Shown: positions 50,414-60,683 of the stretch, piece after piece
Position numbering within the stretch: the stretch's first letter is position 1
How the letters are laid out: the number at the start of each line of letters is the position of its first letter
DNA from: Rhynchopus sp. YZ270_cl-10
Lineage: Eukaryota > Euglenozoa > Diplonemea > Diplonemida > Diplonemidae
Direction: 5' to 3'
Length of the DNA: 64,000 nucleotides
Assembly: GCA_964035575.1 (NCBI GenBank)
Contig: OZ037835.1
Coordinates: forward strand, 248,001 to 312,000
The notes under the pieces: model-generated
Databases searched by the model: none
What the model saw: only the letters and a program-made list of their open reading frames with translations
What the model was told of the DNA's origin: nothing
Made by a program: the position numbers and the translations under genes

Positions 50414-51984
50414 TAAGCACTAGTAAAAAAACGAAAATTTCGGGGTTTTTGGCATTTCGCCACGATCAGGAAAAAACGATGGCGATAGCGAACGCCCTGG
50501 TTTTTGTGTATAAAAAAAATTCAAAATTTTCAGCAAAGACCTAAAGAAAAATGGACTTTTGGCCCCAAAACCCCACGGAAATCACTCTGTGCACACATAT
50601 GACTGGAAAAATCCACTTTTCCTCTTGTTTTGGGCTATTTAAAATTTTTGAATTTTTTGATAAATCGCCCTGTATCAAATCCCCTTAGAAAAGGGGGAAA
50701 TTGGGTGAAAATGCGACAAAAAGTGTCAAAAAATCGGGGGGGAAAGTGCCAGAAAGTGCAAAAAAGGCACCAAAAAGTAAGGAATAGTCCACCAAATGTG
50801 TTTCCTGGGGTGATTTTGTGTTACCGACTGATTTTTGTTACACTTTTTATGATTTTTTCGGGTGTGTTACAGAAAAAACGGCCTCATCGCACCCCCTAGG
50901 GGGGGGGTCACAACATCTCTCTCTTGGCGCCCCATGCTGTACCGACAGTTGGGCCTCACCCTGTCTCTTAGGGATATACATGGACGTCCTTACAGGCAGC
51001 ACACCGTAACCCAAAGGCGTGGCAGAGAGACACCGTAGAGCGACTCTGGCCTGACCGCTGGCCATTTATGCTCCGGGTGCGAGCACCCATCATAGCATAG
51101 GGGGGCCAGCCTGACCCAGCATTTATATACCCTGCCAGGGTGAACTTGCATAAAAGAGGGCAGGGGCGTTTAGACCCTGAGGACTAGGGGAAGTCCCGCA
51201 TACCCCAACAGAAAGACAAAGGCTATGCACTGGTGATATAGGAGGCAGGGTTGCTGAAAAACAAAAAGACCCTGAAGGCACAAAAACGCCCCGCATACCC
51301 CTCCTCGCCTCCTGTTTTGTAATCTCTCAGGTAGGAGACATCGGTTCGAGCGGTCAACACCTTCATAGAGTTTCTGGAGGAACGGACCCCCGGATGCAAT
51401 TTAAGGTCCAGCCCAGGACCAATTAAAAGTTGAGTAAATTATCTGCGAACAACGTCTCCCTCCATGCTGCGGGGGCACTCGTAAACACTAAATGAACAGA
51501 AACAACACACTTCAGCTCTTGTTACACAAGAGAGCTGAACCAAAATAAAAGTTAAGCAAACTCTCTGCTCACGACGTCTCCCTCAATGCTGCCATACGCA
51601 GCTGTGGAAGGTCTCTCGACGAGTTGTCGTCCTGAGTCACGTTATGCAGCACGGGAAGGAGGCTGAGGGAGAAGAAACACATCGACCCTGTCGATACTGA
51701 GCTCCTCCACAACCCTTCCCCGCAAGCCGTGACACAAAGTTGCATCAATCCGATTAGTTTTACTTCCCAACCCAAGAATGACAAAACGTGAAGACAATAA
51801 ATAAAAGCAAAGTGTATTTGAGGCTTGTGAGACACTCAACGAATGTGCCGGCTCTGTGCGCGACTAGGTGAAACAATAGCACAATATTTGCCTATGGGAA
51901 AGTGCAAATTAAAAACGAACCTAAAATGAAATCAAAAGCTGTTTGAACAGGAATGAGCAGCTAGCCCCTCTAGATGCACACGCC
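50414..51984. other. Intergenic, no gene seen; short tandem duplication
   Basis: AT-rich then mixed DNA. 51424-51478 and 51549-51598 are related (AACGTCTCCCTCCATGCTGC / GACGTCTCCCTCAATGCTGC). 51060-51300 contains several GGCAGGG / CCCTGCC phrases but no fold I can call as an RNA gene. A frame at 51569-51835 is not conserved elsewhere. Confidence 0.4.
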
Positions 51985-53067
51985 TCACATGCACACACAT
52001 TGCCACTGCATACGCCCGGTGCGCGCATATTCTGACACAACACTGCTCGATCCGGTGACGTTGATGCTGCATTCATCTAAGTTACACTCATTAAGTCCTC
52101 CTCGCCCGATATGCGTCACACTCGCCCACCCAGACCAATCAAGTGTTCTCAATGCGCTGCAGTTGGAGAGGAAGCAGTCCCCTATTTGCGCAACTTTGTT
52201 CCACCCAGACAGGTTAAGTGTGGCCAATGAGCTGCAGCCCTGGAACAGTTCGCGACCTACGTGCGTCACATTGCTCCACCCAGATAAGTCAAGTGCGGTC
52301 AACGAGATGCATCCGTCGAAGAAGCAGTCTCCTATGTGCTTCACACTGTGCCACCCAGAGAAGTCAACGGTGCGCAATGCGGTGCAGTTGGCGAGGAAGT
52401 ATTTCCGTATGTGAGTCACACTACTGCACGCAGACAGGTCAAGTGTGGTCAACGAGGTGCAGCTGTAGAAGAAGCAGTCTCCTATGTGCTTCACACTGTG
52501 CCACCCAGACAAGTCGATGGTTCGCAATGCGCCGCACCGGAAGAAGAAAGCGTACTCAATGTGCGTCACGTTGCTCCACCCGGATAAGTCAATAGTGTGC
52601 AATGAGGAGCAGCCGCCGAGGAAGTTATTGCGTATTGTAGTCACGCCTAGCACATCACTGAGATCAAGTTCTTCGAACGGGCGACATGAAAAGAATGGAG
52701 CAGGAAGCTCGGTAAGAAGTTCTGCCTGCAGAAACAAATAAACCAGCTTGAGATCGATCGTACGTTGGAACTGATCCAGTTGTAACATCCCTGCAGTCAG
52801 CTCCGTCTCACCCAATGCACGAAGAGCTGCAATGGCGGCGTCCTTCTTCGACATCGTACTCTTCGTCAGGAAGATTGTGTCCCCAGAACTCAGCTGCGTC
52901 ATGTCGTATCCTTCGTCCATGACCTTCCCTCCGAAGCTCATGTCAAAGCCGTCTTCGCGCAACTCTGCTGCAGACGCCACCTTCCGCCGTATGTCCGCAG
53001 TTGTATCATCCACACCCACATCGACTGTGTACTTCTCTCCGTCAAAGCTCTCCACACATATTTCCAT
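51985..53067 (-). CDS. Ubiquitin-like / LRR protein with CVCM (CaaX) end
   Basis: 360 aa, ATG at 53067, sharing its leader with 13210 and 39916. Ubiquitin-like residues 1-73, linker to about 135 (LFLQAELLTELPAPFF), then eight to nine LRR units of the LDLSGWSNVTHIG..FF..C type. The C-terminus SSSVVSEYARTGRMQWQCVCM again ends in the CaaX box CVCM. Closest relative is 39002-39916. A membrane-tethered binding protein is predicted; ligand unknown. Confidence 0.9.
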   Translation of the reverse strand: MEICVESFDGEKYTVDVGVDDTTADIRRKVASAAELREDGFDMSFGGKVMDEGYDMTQLSSGDTIFLTKSTMSKKDAAIAALRALGETELTAGMLQLDQFQRTIDLKLVYLFLQAELLTELPAPFFSCRPFEELDLSDVLGVTTIRNNFLGGCSSLHTIDLSGWSNVTHIEYAFFFRCGALRTIDLSGWHSVKHIGDCFFYSCTSLTTLDLSACSSVTHIRKYFLANCTALRTVDFSGWHSVKHIGDCFFDGCISLTALDLSGWSNVTHVGRELFQGCSSLATLNLSGWNKVAQIGDCFLSNCSALRTLDWSGWASVTHIGRGGLNECNLDECSINVTGSSSVVSEYARTGRMQWQCVCM

Positions 53068-53501
53068 GGTTTTGTGTCTCTCTGTTTTGTGGAGGTGTTT
53101 TCAATTGGGGGTAAGAGTACGCAAGAGACAACAAACAGCTACAAGGGGAGGGGTCTTTTGTTTTGTTACTTTTGTCCAAATATTTGTGAACAGTATTTAG
53201 AAGTGAAAACAGAAACACAAAATTTGTATTAAATCTGAGAGGAAGAGAAGGAGGAGGCACGGCACTGTTCGTGTGTTGTGCCAGGTCCTCCCCCACATTC
53301 CTTCCTCCCAGCCTGGCAGCGACACAGCCGCACTGGCACTAGAGCCAATAAGCTGGCCTGACTCCAAAACTAATGAAAGAAGCAATGCACAAAACCCTAA
53401 CATATGGCGTGCTAATAAAGAAGGGCGACCACCTTGTTTGTTGCCCTTCCTGTCCGCATACACCATCCCCGAATATGCTTTCAAATGACATAGGTTCGTG
53501 A
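53068..53501. other. 5' flank of UBL-LRR gene; no gene beyond
   Basis: The first ~150 bp match 13211-13350. The remainder is unique, with no credible ORF. Confidence 0.45.
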
Positions 53502-53914
53502 TCCTGGATAAACAACAGCGCACGTCAGTTGTCTCACGTACAGTGCACACACCCTGAAAACGTAACCCCTTCTCTCCAGCACAGACCCCACCTTTGGTAG
53601 TTGGTCTGCCTTGCTGCCTCTTCTGCACCGTAGCTGAGTGCCACTTGTACCTACCTGCGAAAGAATGTTCGCAAGGTCCCTTCTTCTCCTAACGTAAAAA
53701 GCGGAAAAACATAACAAAACCACAACACACCACACTGAATAAACATCAGAGCACGTGCCTGCAGATCCACAGTTGTTTCACATACAGTGCACACACCCGA
53801 CAACTCAAAGAAGACAAACATTTCACACAGCCCAAATCTTCATCTTTGTGATCAAGATCTTGACAATTCCCACAAAAACGTGGACCACATTACAAACCGA
53901 TGATACCCTCATGA
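53502..53914. repeat. Dispersed 420-bp repeat, copy 2
   Basis: Near-identical to 10808-11227, with small indels (for example a missing GGTGACAG near 53645). It lies next to the truncated UBL-LRR tail at 54115-54277, as copy 1 lies next to the gene at 11936. Confidence 0.75.
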
Positions 53915-54114
53915 ACATTAAACAAACATTTGCCAACTGATGTGTCCTCACTAAACTGCCACCATGTCTGCTTTCGTTGACCGCATCACAGCTGCTTTGT
54001 TTTTGGTGCTGTGCTACATAGCAGGCTTCCTCAAACACAAATAGCACGTGCGCCACAACTTGGTACCGAAAACCTTGCCAATTCTGAGGCTGAAACCACC
54101 AGCACACCTCATCG

Positions 54115-54277
54115 TCATTGTGCGTGTCTCTGCCGTTTGTGTGCTTGTTGGGGGGATTCGTCTCTGCTGCGTTTCGGACGGGCTTCAACCACAAGCTTGC
54201 TCAGATCGCACTTCACTACTGCGTCGGAAACAGCACTGCTGCAGCCGGTAAGGTGAATACTCTTCAACGAAGTGCAG
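54115..54277 (-). pseudogene. Truncated UBL-LRR gene: C-terminal tail only
   Basis: Codes for the end of a UBL-LRR protein (C-T-S-L..I-H-L-T-G-C-S-S-A-V-S-D type, then RSRDESPQQAHKRQRHAQ stop). Homology breaks at 54277 into unrelated DNA (ATCCATTTTATTTTG). The 3' flank back to about 54003 also matches 11820-11935. A relic left by a rearrangement. Confidence 0.8.
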
Positions 54278-54788
54278 ATCCATTTTATTTTGTTCGGGGT
54301 ATCAAAAATGAAACACCCCCTTCTTTATTTCTTTCGTTGTTTGTTGTTTGTTGATCGCATCCATCTTTGAAGTACGGTGGAGAGGTGGAGCACAAAAGGG
54401 GTGAAGAGGAGAACGGTAAGACTCCTGACAACCGAAGAGCGCGTCATTCATTTCCAGACGCATTGCACACTCGTACAAAAGGAAATAAACAAAAAGTCCT
54501 TGAGAGACTCGTTTCTCTTTCCTTGTTGCTTACAGACTATAAACGTGGAGGGGGCAATAAAGGTTCTGTGTTCAGAACCGTATCCCCCGCTGTCAGCCAC
54601 GAGATCCTGAAGGAGAATGCGTGGGTGAGGCCGCTGCCGTCGAGATGGGCGACAGCCTGGTCAGATGCCTCCTCGACCAAATGGGCGGCGATATTCGAAG
54701 GCACACCTGAGCGAGTTGCACAGCTAAGTGAAGCAGCTGTCACAGCGGAGCTGCTCTACGTTCCTTGCCTAGCTTCTCCTGTCCCTCT
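54278..54788. other. Intergenic; 3' flank of the CSVS-tail UBL-LRR array
   Basis: 54655-54788 (CCAAATGGGCGGCGATATTC, TGTCACAGCGGAGCTGCTC) is the 3' flank repeated at 56165-56288, 58085-58143, 60618-60683 and 63415-63538. No gene. Confidence 0.55.
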
Positions 54789-55745
54789 TTACGAAACACT
54801 GCAGCAAGGCAAGGTTGCTTTCGTCTTGTCGCTGCTACGTGTCGGAGGTGCGTCAACCACATACTCCTTCAGCTTGGCTTCACGTACTCGACTGGACACA
54901 GCACTGCTGCAGCCGGCAAGGTGGATGTTCCTCAACCAAGTGTCGTGGTAGTTCGTACGTATCTCACCCATGTGCGTAACATTGCGGAGTGGCGACAGGT
55001 CTAGTCCTGTGAGGTTGCTGCAGTTGTCGAGAAAGCTTGTACCAATGCTTGTAACATTGTTGAGTGGTGATAAGTCCACTTCTGTGAGGCTTCTGCAGAA
55101 GGCAAGAAACTCGTCATCAATGTGAGTAACATTGCTGAGTGGTGATAAATCCACTACTTTGAGGCTGCGACAGTAGGCAAGAAAGCTTCCATCAATTTGT
55201 GTAACTTTGCGAAGTGGTGATAAGTCCACCGCTGTGAGGCTGCTGCAGTAGTAAAGAAAGCCGGTACCCACCCGCGTGAGACTGGTCAACCCAGAAAGGT
55301 CGATGCTCGTCAACGATGTGCACCCGTAAAGGAAAGTGTCACCAACTTCCGTCACACACGACACAGCACTCAGATCAAGTGTTGTTATCGATTGACGCGC
55401 CAAGAATCCTCCCGGAATAACAGTCGCAACCTCCGCCTGCAGAAGCAAACACGCCACCTCAGCATCCTCCACAGTCGCCAGCCTCTCTGCTGTGATGTCC
55501 TCACCCAACGCATGAAGTGCTGCTCTGGCCATGAACTTCTTACTTTCCGTCAGGATGATTGTGTCTCCAGCACTCAGCTGCGTGATGTCGTCTCCTTCCT
55601 CCTTCCCTCCGAAGCCCATGTGGAAGCTGTCCTCAGCCAACCCCACTGCAGACGCCACCTTCTGCCGCATCGTCTCCGTTGTGTCATCCACACCCACCTC
55701 GATCACATACGAGTTGTCTGCACAGTCCTTGATAACTACTTCCAT
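54789..55745 (-). CDS. Ubiquitin-like / LRR protein with CSVS (CaaX) end, array member 1
   Basis: 318 aa, ATG at 55745 after the conserved leader CAAAGAATAGAAGACAAA. Ubiquitin-like domain 1-70 (MEVVIKDCADNSYVIEVG, ETMRQKVASAVGL, FHMGFGGK, GDTIILT), helical linker, then about seven 25-residue repeats (LTAVDLSPLRKVTQI..SFL..C). The C-terminal SSAVSSRVREAKLKEYVV is followed by a polar stretch and TLPCCSVS. Cys-Ser-Val-Ser fits a CaaX prenylation box, with a second Cys before it that could be acylated. It heads a tandem array of five related genes to the right edge. Confidence 0.9.
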   Translation of the reverse strand: MEVVIKDCADNSYVIEVGVDDTTETMRQKVASAVGLAEDSFHMGFGGKEEGDDITQLSAGDTIILTESKKFMARAALHALGEDITAERLATVEDAEVACLLLQAEVATVIPGGFLARQSITTLDLSAVSCVTEVGDTFLYGCTSLTSIDLSGLTSLTRVGTGFLYYCSSLTAVDLSPLRKVTQIDGSFLAYCRSLKVVDLSPLSNVTHIDDEFLAFCRSLTEVDLSPLNNVTSIGTSFLDNCSNLTGLDLSPLRNVTHMGEIRTNYHDTWLRNIHLAGCSSAVSSRVREAKLKEYVVDAPPTRSSDKTKATLPCCSVS

Positions 55746-56288
55746 TTTGTCTTCTATTCTTTGTGTTGCTCTGTTGTGTGGTCGGGTTGTGGGAGTTGGG
55801 GCTGTGGTGGGTGAATATGGTCAGAGAAAAACAACAACCGTCTTAGCAGCTTGCTGTCGGTTGTTGTACTAATATCCAAAGTGCTGTGGATGATGCAAAA
55901 GGTGCATGAATGAAGCATTCGCACTGAACAGTATGGGAAAGGGGTGCGTCAAAAGGGTCATGTGTGAGAACACAAAGTAGTTGGGAAACATTCAGTTTTT
56001 AGCCTTTGTATGATGCACGAACACATGCCCCAAACCTCCGGAATTCCCAACTTAAACTTTATTTATAACCAGACCCTTATGAACAAACCGTAACATACGA
56101 ACGAGCAAGCAACTGTGCTTTCTGAGTGTCTCACTTACTCCCATTGTCCCACTGTCTCGGTCACAAGCCTCCTAGACCAAATGGGCGGCGATATTCGAAG
56201 GCCCACCTGAGCTAGTTGCGCAGCTGAGTGAAGCAGCTGTCACAGCGGAGCTGCTCTACGTTCCTTGCCTAGCTTCTCCTGACGCTCT
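55746..56288. other. Spacer in the UBL-LRR array
   Basis: 5' flank of one member (GGGAGTTGGGGCTGTGGTGG) then unique DNA, then the 3' flank repeat of the next member. No gene. Confidence 0.5.
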
Positions 56289-57554
56289 TTACGAAACACT
56301 GCAGCAAGGCAAGGCTGCTTTCGTCTTCCATCTGCCACGTGTCGGAGGTGCGTCAACCACATACTCTTTCAGCTTGCATTGACGTACTCGACTGGACACA
56401 GCACTGCTGCAGCCGGCAAGGTGTATGCTCCTCAACGAAGTGTCGTGGTTACTCACATCCATAGATTGTAGCTCACCCATGTGCGTAACATTGCGAAGTG
56501 GTGACAGGTCGAGTTCTGTGAGGCTGGTGCAGTGTGCAAGAAAGCTTGTACCAATGTGTGTAACATTGAGAAGTGGAGATAAGTCCACTTCTGTGAGGCT
56601 GCTGCAGTGGCCAAGAAACCAGTCGTCAATGTGAGTAACATTGCTGAGTGGTGAGACGTCTACTGCTGTGAGGTTTCTGCAGTGGTAAAGAAAGCATGCA
56701 CCAAGCCCAGTAACATTGCTGAGTGGTGATAAATACACTACTGTGAGGCTGCTGCAGTAGGCAAGAAACCAGCCATCAATGTGAGTAACATTGCAAAGTG
56801 GTGATAAGTCCACTGCTGTGAGGCTGCTGCAGTGGGCAAGAAATTTGGTACCCATGTGAGTAACATTGCGAAGTGGTGATAAGTCTACTGCTGCGAGGCC
56901 GCTGCAGTTGTAAAGAAAGTGTGTATTAATATGTGTAACATTGCGAAGTGGTGATAAATCCACAACTGTGAGGCTGCTGCAGCTGGCAAGAAAACAGTCA
57001 TCAATGTGAGTAACATTGCGAAGTGGTAATAAGTCCACTGCTGTGAGGCTGCTGCAGTTGCTAAGAAAGTTGGTACCCACCCGCGTGAGACGTGTCAACC
57101 CAGACAGGTCGAGGCTTGTTAACGTTGTGCACCCGAAAAGGAAATTGACAGAAATTTCCGTCACACACGACACAGCACTCAGATCAAGCCTCGTTAACGA
57201 TGAACGCGCCAAGAAGCCTCTCGGAATGACAGTCGCAACCTCCGCCTGCAGAAGCAAACACGCAACCTCAGGAACCTCCACAGTCGCCAGCCTCTGTGCA
57301 GTGATGTCCTCACCCAACGCATGAAGTGCTGCTCTGGCCATGAACTTCTTAGTTTTCGTCAGGATGATTGTGTCTCCAGCACTCAGCTGCGTGATGTCGT
57401 CTCCTTCCTCCTTCCCTCCGAAGCCCATGTGGAAGCTGTCCTCAGCCAACCCCACTGCAGACGCCACCTTCTGCCGCATCGTCTCCGTTGTGTCATCCAC
57501 ACCCACCTCAATCACATACGAGTTGTCTGCACAGTCCTTGATAACTACTTCCAT
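56289..57554 (-). CDS. Ubiquitin-like / LRR protein with CSVS (CaaX) end, array member 2
   Basis: 421 aa, ATG at 57554. Same ubiquitin-like head as member 1 (only a few substitutions), then about eleven 25-residue repeats of LTAVDLSPLRNVTHI..FL..C form. The tail RQCKLKEYVVDAPPTRGRWK ends PCCSVS. The repeat number differs from its neighbours while the flanks are near-identical, so length variation comes from exchange inside the array. Confidence 0.9.
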   Translation of the reverse strand: MEVVIKDCADNSYVIEVGVDDTTETMRQKVASAVGLAEDSFHMGFGGKEEGDDITQLSAGDTIILTKTKKFMARAALHALGEDITAQRLATVEVPEVACLLLQAEVATVIPRGFLARSSLTRLDLSAVSCVTEISVNFLFGCTTLTSLDLSGLTRLTRVGTNFLSNCSSLTAVDLLPLRNVTHIDDCFLASCSSLTVVDLSPLRNVTHINTHFLYNCSGLAAVDLSPLRNVTHMGTKFLAHCSSLTAVDLSPLCNVTHIDGWFLAYCSSLTVVYLSPLSNVTGLGACFLYHCRNLTAVDVSPLSNVTHIDDWFLGHCSSLTEVDLSPLLNVTHIGTSFLAHCTSLTELDLSPLRNVTHMGELQSMDVSNHDTSLRSIHLAGCSSAVSSRVRQCKLKEYVVDAPPTRGRWKTKAALPCCSVS

Positions 57555-58143
57555 TTTGTCTTCTATTCTTTGTGTTACTCTGTTGTGTGGTGGGGTTGTG
57601 GGAGTTGGGGCTGTGGTGGGTGAACATGGTGAAAGAAAAACAACACCTCACCAAAGCCGCTTCCTTTGTAGGTAGCCGTACACATCGAGGTTGTATCAGA
57701 GCAAGCTTGGAAGGAGAGCAGTGAAAGCTTTTGGACAAAGCAAAGTTGCGGGGGTGGTGAAACGCACACACCTCGACCTGTCGGTGAAATGTGGCTCTAC
57801 TCCAACCCGCCCCGGATTAGAAAAATGGAAAAAGGATGGGAGTAGGGGTACGGTGTTCTATTTCCTTTTAGCATTGCATGTAATCATAAACATAAGAAGG
57901 AAACCTAGGAGTGCGGCGTCATTGTATTCCAAACCCTTATGAACTGATCTGAACGTGCATGCGCTGTGTGTGTTATTGATTCAGAGAAAGGGCAACAATC
58001 GCGAGAATCGGAATGGTGGGGTTGAGATTGATATGTTGAACGCTCCCCCCTCCATGTCACACTTTGTTTAGAAGCTTTGATGAGGTTACAGCTGTCACAG
58101 CGGAACAGCTCTACGTTCCTTGCCCAGCTTCTCCTGTCGCTCT
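57555..58143. other. Spacer in the UBL-LRR array
   Basis: The 5' flank repeat (CACCAAAGCCGCTTCCTTTG) also occurs at 1640 and 15940. 57750-57880 matches the AGGTTGTGG/CTCGACCTGTCGG tract near the WSC genes. No gene. Confidence 0.5.
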
Positions 58144-59722
58144 TTACGAAACACTGCAGCAAGGCAAGGCTGCTTTCGTCTTGTCTCTGCCACGTGTCGG
58201 AGGTGGAGGTGGAGGTGCGTCAACCACATACTTCTTCAGCTCGCCTTCACGTACTCGACTGGACACAGCACTGCTGCAGCCGGCAATGTGGATGCTCCTC
58301 AACGAAGTGTAGCTGTTAGCAGGTAGCTCACCAAAGTGCGTAACTCTGCTGAGTGGTGACAGGTCTAGTTCTGTGAGGCTTGTGCAGTCAGAAAGTAAGT
58401 TTGTACCTATTTTTGTAACATTGCGAAGTGGTGATAAGTCCACTGCAGTGAGTCTGCTGCAGCCGGCAAGAAACTGGTCATCAATTTGTGTAACATTGCG
58501 AAGTGGTGTTAAGTCGACTGATGTGAGGCTGCTGCAATGGTCAAGAAAGCTTGTGTCAATGTGAGTAACACTGCGAAGTGGTGATATGTCCACTGCTGTG
58601 AGGCTGCTGCAGTAGGCAAGAAACCGCTCATTAATGTGTGTAACATTGCGAAGTGGTGATAAGTCGACTGTTGTGAGGCTGCTGCACAAGGCAAGAAACC
58701 AGCTATTAATTTGTGCCACACTGCTGAGTGGTGATACGTCTAGTTCTGTGAGTCTCCTGCAGTTGTAAAGAAATCTTGCACTAATGTGAGTAACATTGCG
58801 AAGTGGCGATAAGTCCAGTACTGTGAGGCTGCTGCAGTAGGCAAGAAACAGCTCACTAATGTGTGTAACATTGCAAAGTGATGATAAGTCTACTGTTGTG
58901 AGGCTGGTGCAGTGGGAAAGAAACCGGTCATCAATTTGAGTAACATTGCGAAGTGGTGATAAGTCGACTGCTGTGAGGCTGCTGCACAAGGCAAGAAACC
59001 AGCTATTAATTTGTACCACACTGCTGAGTGGTGATACGTCTAGTTCTGTGAGTCTCCTGCAGTTGAAAAGAAATCTTACACTAATGTGAGTAACATTGCG
59101 AAGTGGCGATAAGTCCACTGCTGCGAGCCTGGTGCAGTCGGAAAGAAAGCTGTTACCTATCCGGGTGAGACGTGTCAACCCAGAAAGGTCGAGGCTTGTT
59201 AACGTTGCGCACCCGTGAAGAAACGCATCGCCAATTTCCGTCACACAGGACACAGCACTCAGATCAAGTGCTGTTAACGCTGTCTGTGCCAATGGTGTGC
59301 GCGCCAGGAACCTATTCGGAATGACAGTCGCAACCTCCGCCTGCAGAAGCAAACACGCCACCTCAGCATCCTCCACAGTCACCAGCCTCTCTGCAGTGAT
59401 GTCCTCACCCAACGCATGAAGTGCTGCTCTGGCCACGAACTTCTTACTTTTCGTCAGGTGGGGGCCCGTTTTCGATGCATGCACCCCTATCCGAGATAGG
59501 TGATACAATACATCGCTTACTTTTCGTCAGGATGATTGTGTCTCCAGCACTCAGCTGCGTGATGTCGTCTCCTTCGTCCTTCCCTCCGAAGCCCATGTGG
59601 AAGCTGTCCTCAGCCAACCCCACTGCAGACGCCACCTTCTGCCGCATCGTCTCCGTTGTGTCATCCACACCCACCTCGATCACGTACGAGTTGTCTGCAC
59701 AGTCCTTGATAACTACTTCCAT
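58144..59722 (-). CDS. Ubiquitin-like / LRR protein, array member 3, carrying a 73-bp insert
   Basis: ATG at 59722. The ubiquitin-like domain runs to GDTIILTKSK, where a 73-bp insert (within 59443-59530) intervenes; LRRs then continue to CCSVS at 58144. Without 73 bp the frame is continuous for 501 aa and aligns end to end with members 1 and 2. As genomic DNA the insert forces a stop after ~92 codons. Either the insert is removed from RNA (non-canonical intron) or the gene is disrupted. About fourteen 25-residue repeats are present, several as near-identical pairs (around 58690-58800 and 58985-59090). The end is the CSVS CaaX type. Confidence 0.75.
59443..59530 (-). other. 73-bp structured insert between 15-bp direct repeats
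   Basis: CTTACTTTTCGTCAG occurs at 59443-59457 and again at 59516-59530; other paralogues have it once. The sequence between (minus strand CGATGTATTGTATCACC ... TGCATGCATCG) folds: CGATGTAT pairs with ATGCATCG at the ends, and CCTATC-TCG-GATAGG forms an inner hairpin. No GT-AG pair allows removal of exactly 73 nt. Confidence 0.85.
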
Positions 59723-60683
59723 TTTGTCTTCTATTCTTTGTGTTGCTCTGTTGTGTGGTGGTTGTGGGAGTTGGGGCTGTGGTGCGTGAACAACGAGGAG
59801 AAGGGAGATGGTATTAAAACAGGTGGGGGTAGGGGGGCCTTTTGATGGAAAACATGTCGTTGCGTACTTCGAGAAGAGGTACGCTCCTAAGGACTCATCG
59901 CTTTTGTTGGAAATGTGCAGAAGGGTGTGGGGAGATCGAGGGTCTTATTTGCGAACCACTCGGGTTTCCTCAACACACGACACCACCTGGCCACTGAACC
60001 ACACCAGGAAGAAAGACCACAAAAGTTGACTTGAAATACAACAGCCCTCTCGGGCACTGTCCCAATTTACCTTTTTGGATGTTTTTCCATTGTTGGTACA
60101 GGGTCGGTGCGATTCCCGAAGCACCATGTTTTCCTTTGCATTCGCACACAAAGCTCTGCACATTTCTCTCCCATGCACCACATTTTAGAAATGGGTCAAT
60201 GCCATTGTCTAGTTACTCGGAGCCTATCACTGTTGAAAACTACTTTGTTTTGTTCTTCCTTTTTGCTTCCAACATTTTTAACCCGCCTCGTGCACCTCGT
60301 GTTACCCCTTTGCTGTGGGGTTGGTCACTACATACAGCCCGTAGACCTGTCTGTGGTCTGTGTGCACCATGGTGTCGTAATAATCGAGCCTCGTTGTATT
60401 AGTGTGGATGTCGTTCCGACACGAAATGGATCTCACGTGTACTGGAGAAGGACGAGCTGTGCAGTATCTTGAGAGAACGCACGTGCACTCCGAGATCGCT
60501 TCACACGGTGTTTGGTTCGCTGGCATGGCACAGTTACGAGAAAGCAACTGTGTTTTCTGAGTGCCTCACTGACTCTCATTCAGACACTGTCTTCTAAGAC
60601 TCATACCGACGTCGCAGAATGGGACAAGCAGCTGTCACAGCGGAGCTGCTCGACGTTCCTTGCTTAGCTTCTCCTGTCGCTCT
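59723..60683. other. Spacer in the UBL-LRR array, with small duplicated Cys ORF
   Basis: 59806-59960 is duplicated at 61745-61885; in both a plus-strand ATG opens a 40-50 codon frame (TSRRGTLLRTHRFC, KCAEGCG, EGLICE) with several Cys. A minus frame at 59970-60212 (CECKGKHGASGIAPTLYQQW) looks protein-like but has no ATG. Both are recorded as unproven. Confidence 0.35.

Noticed and set aside
51310-51420. GGTTCGAG phrase resembling a tRNA T-arm
   Set aside because: No matching acceptor, D-arm or anticodon stem could be built around it.
59970-60212. Minus-strand frame with CECKGKHGASGIAPTLYQQW
   Set aside because: Protein-like but no ATG, no family and no second copy; could be an exon.
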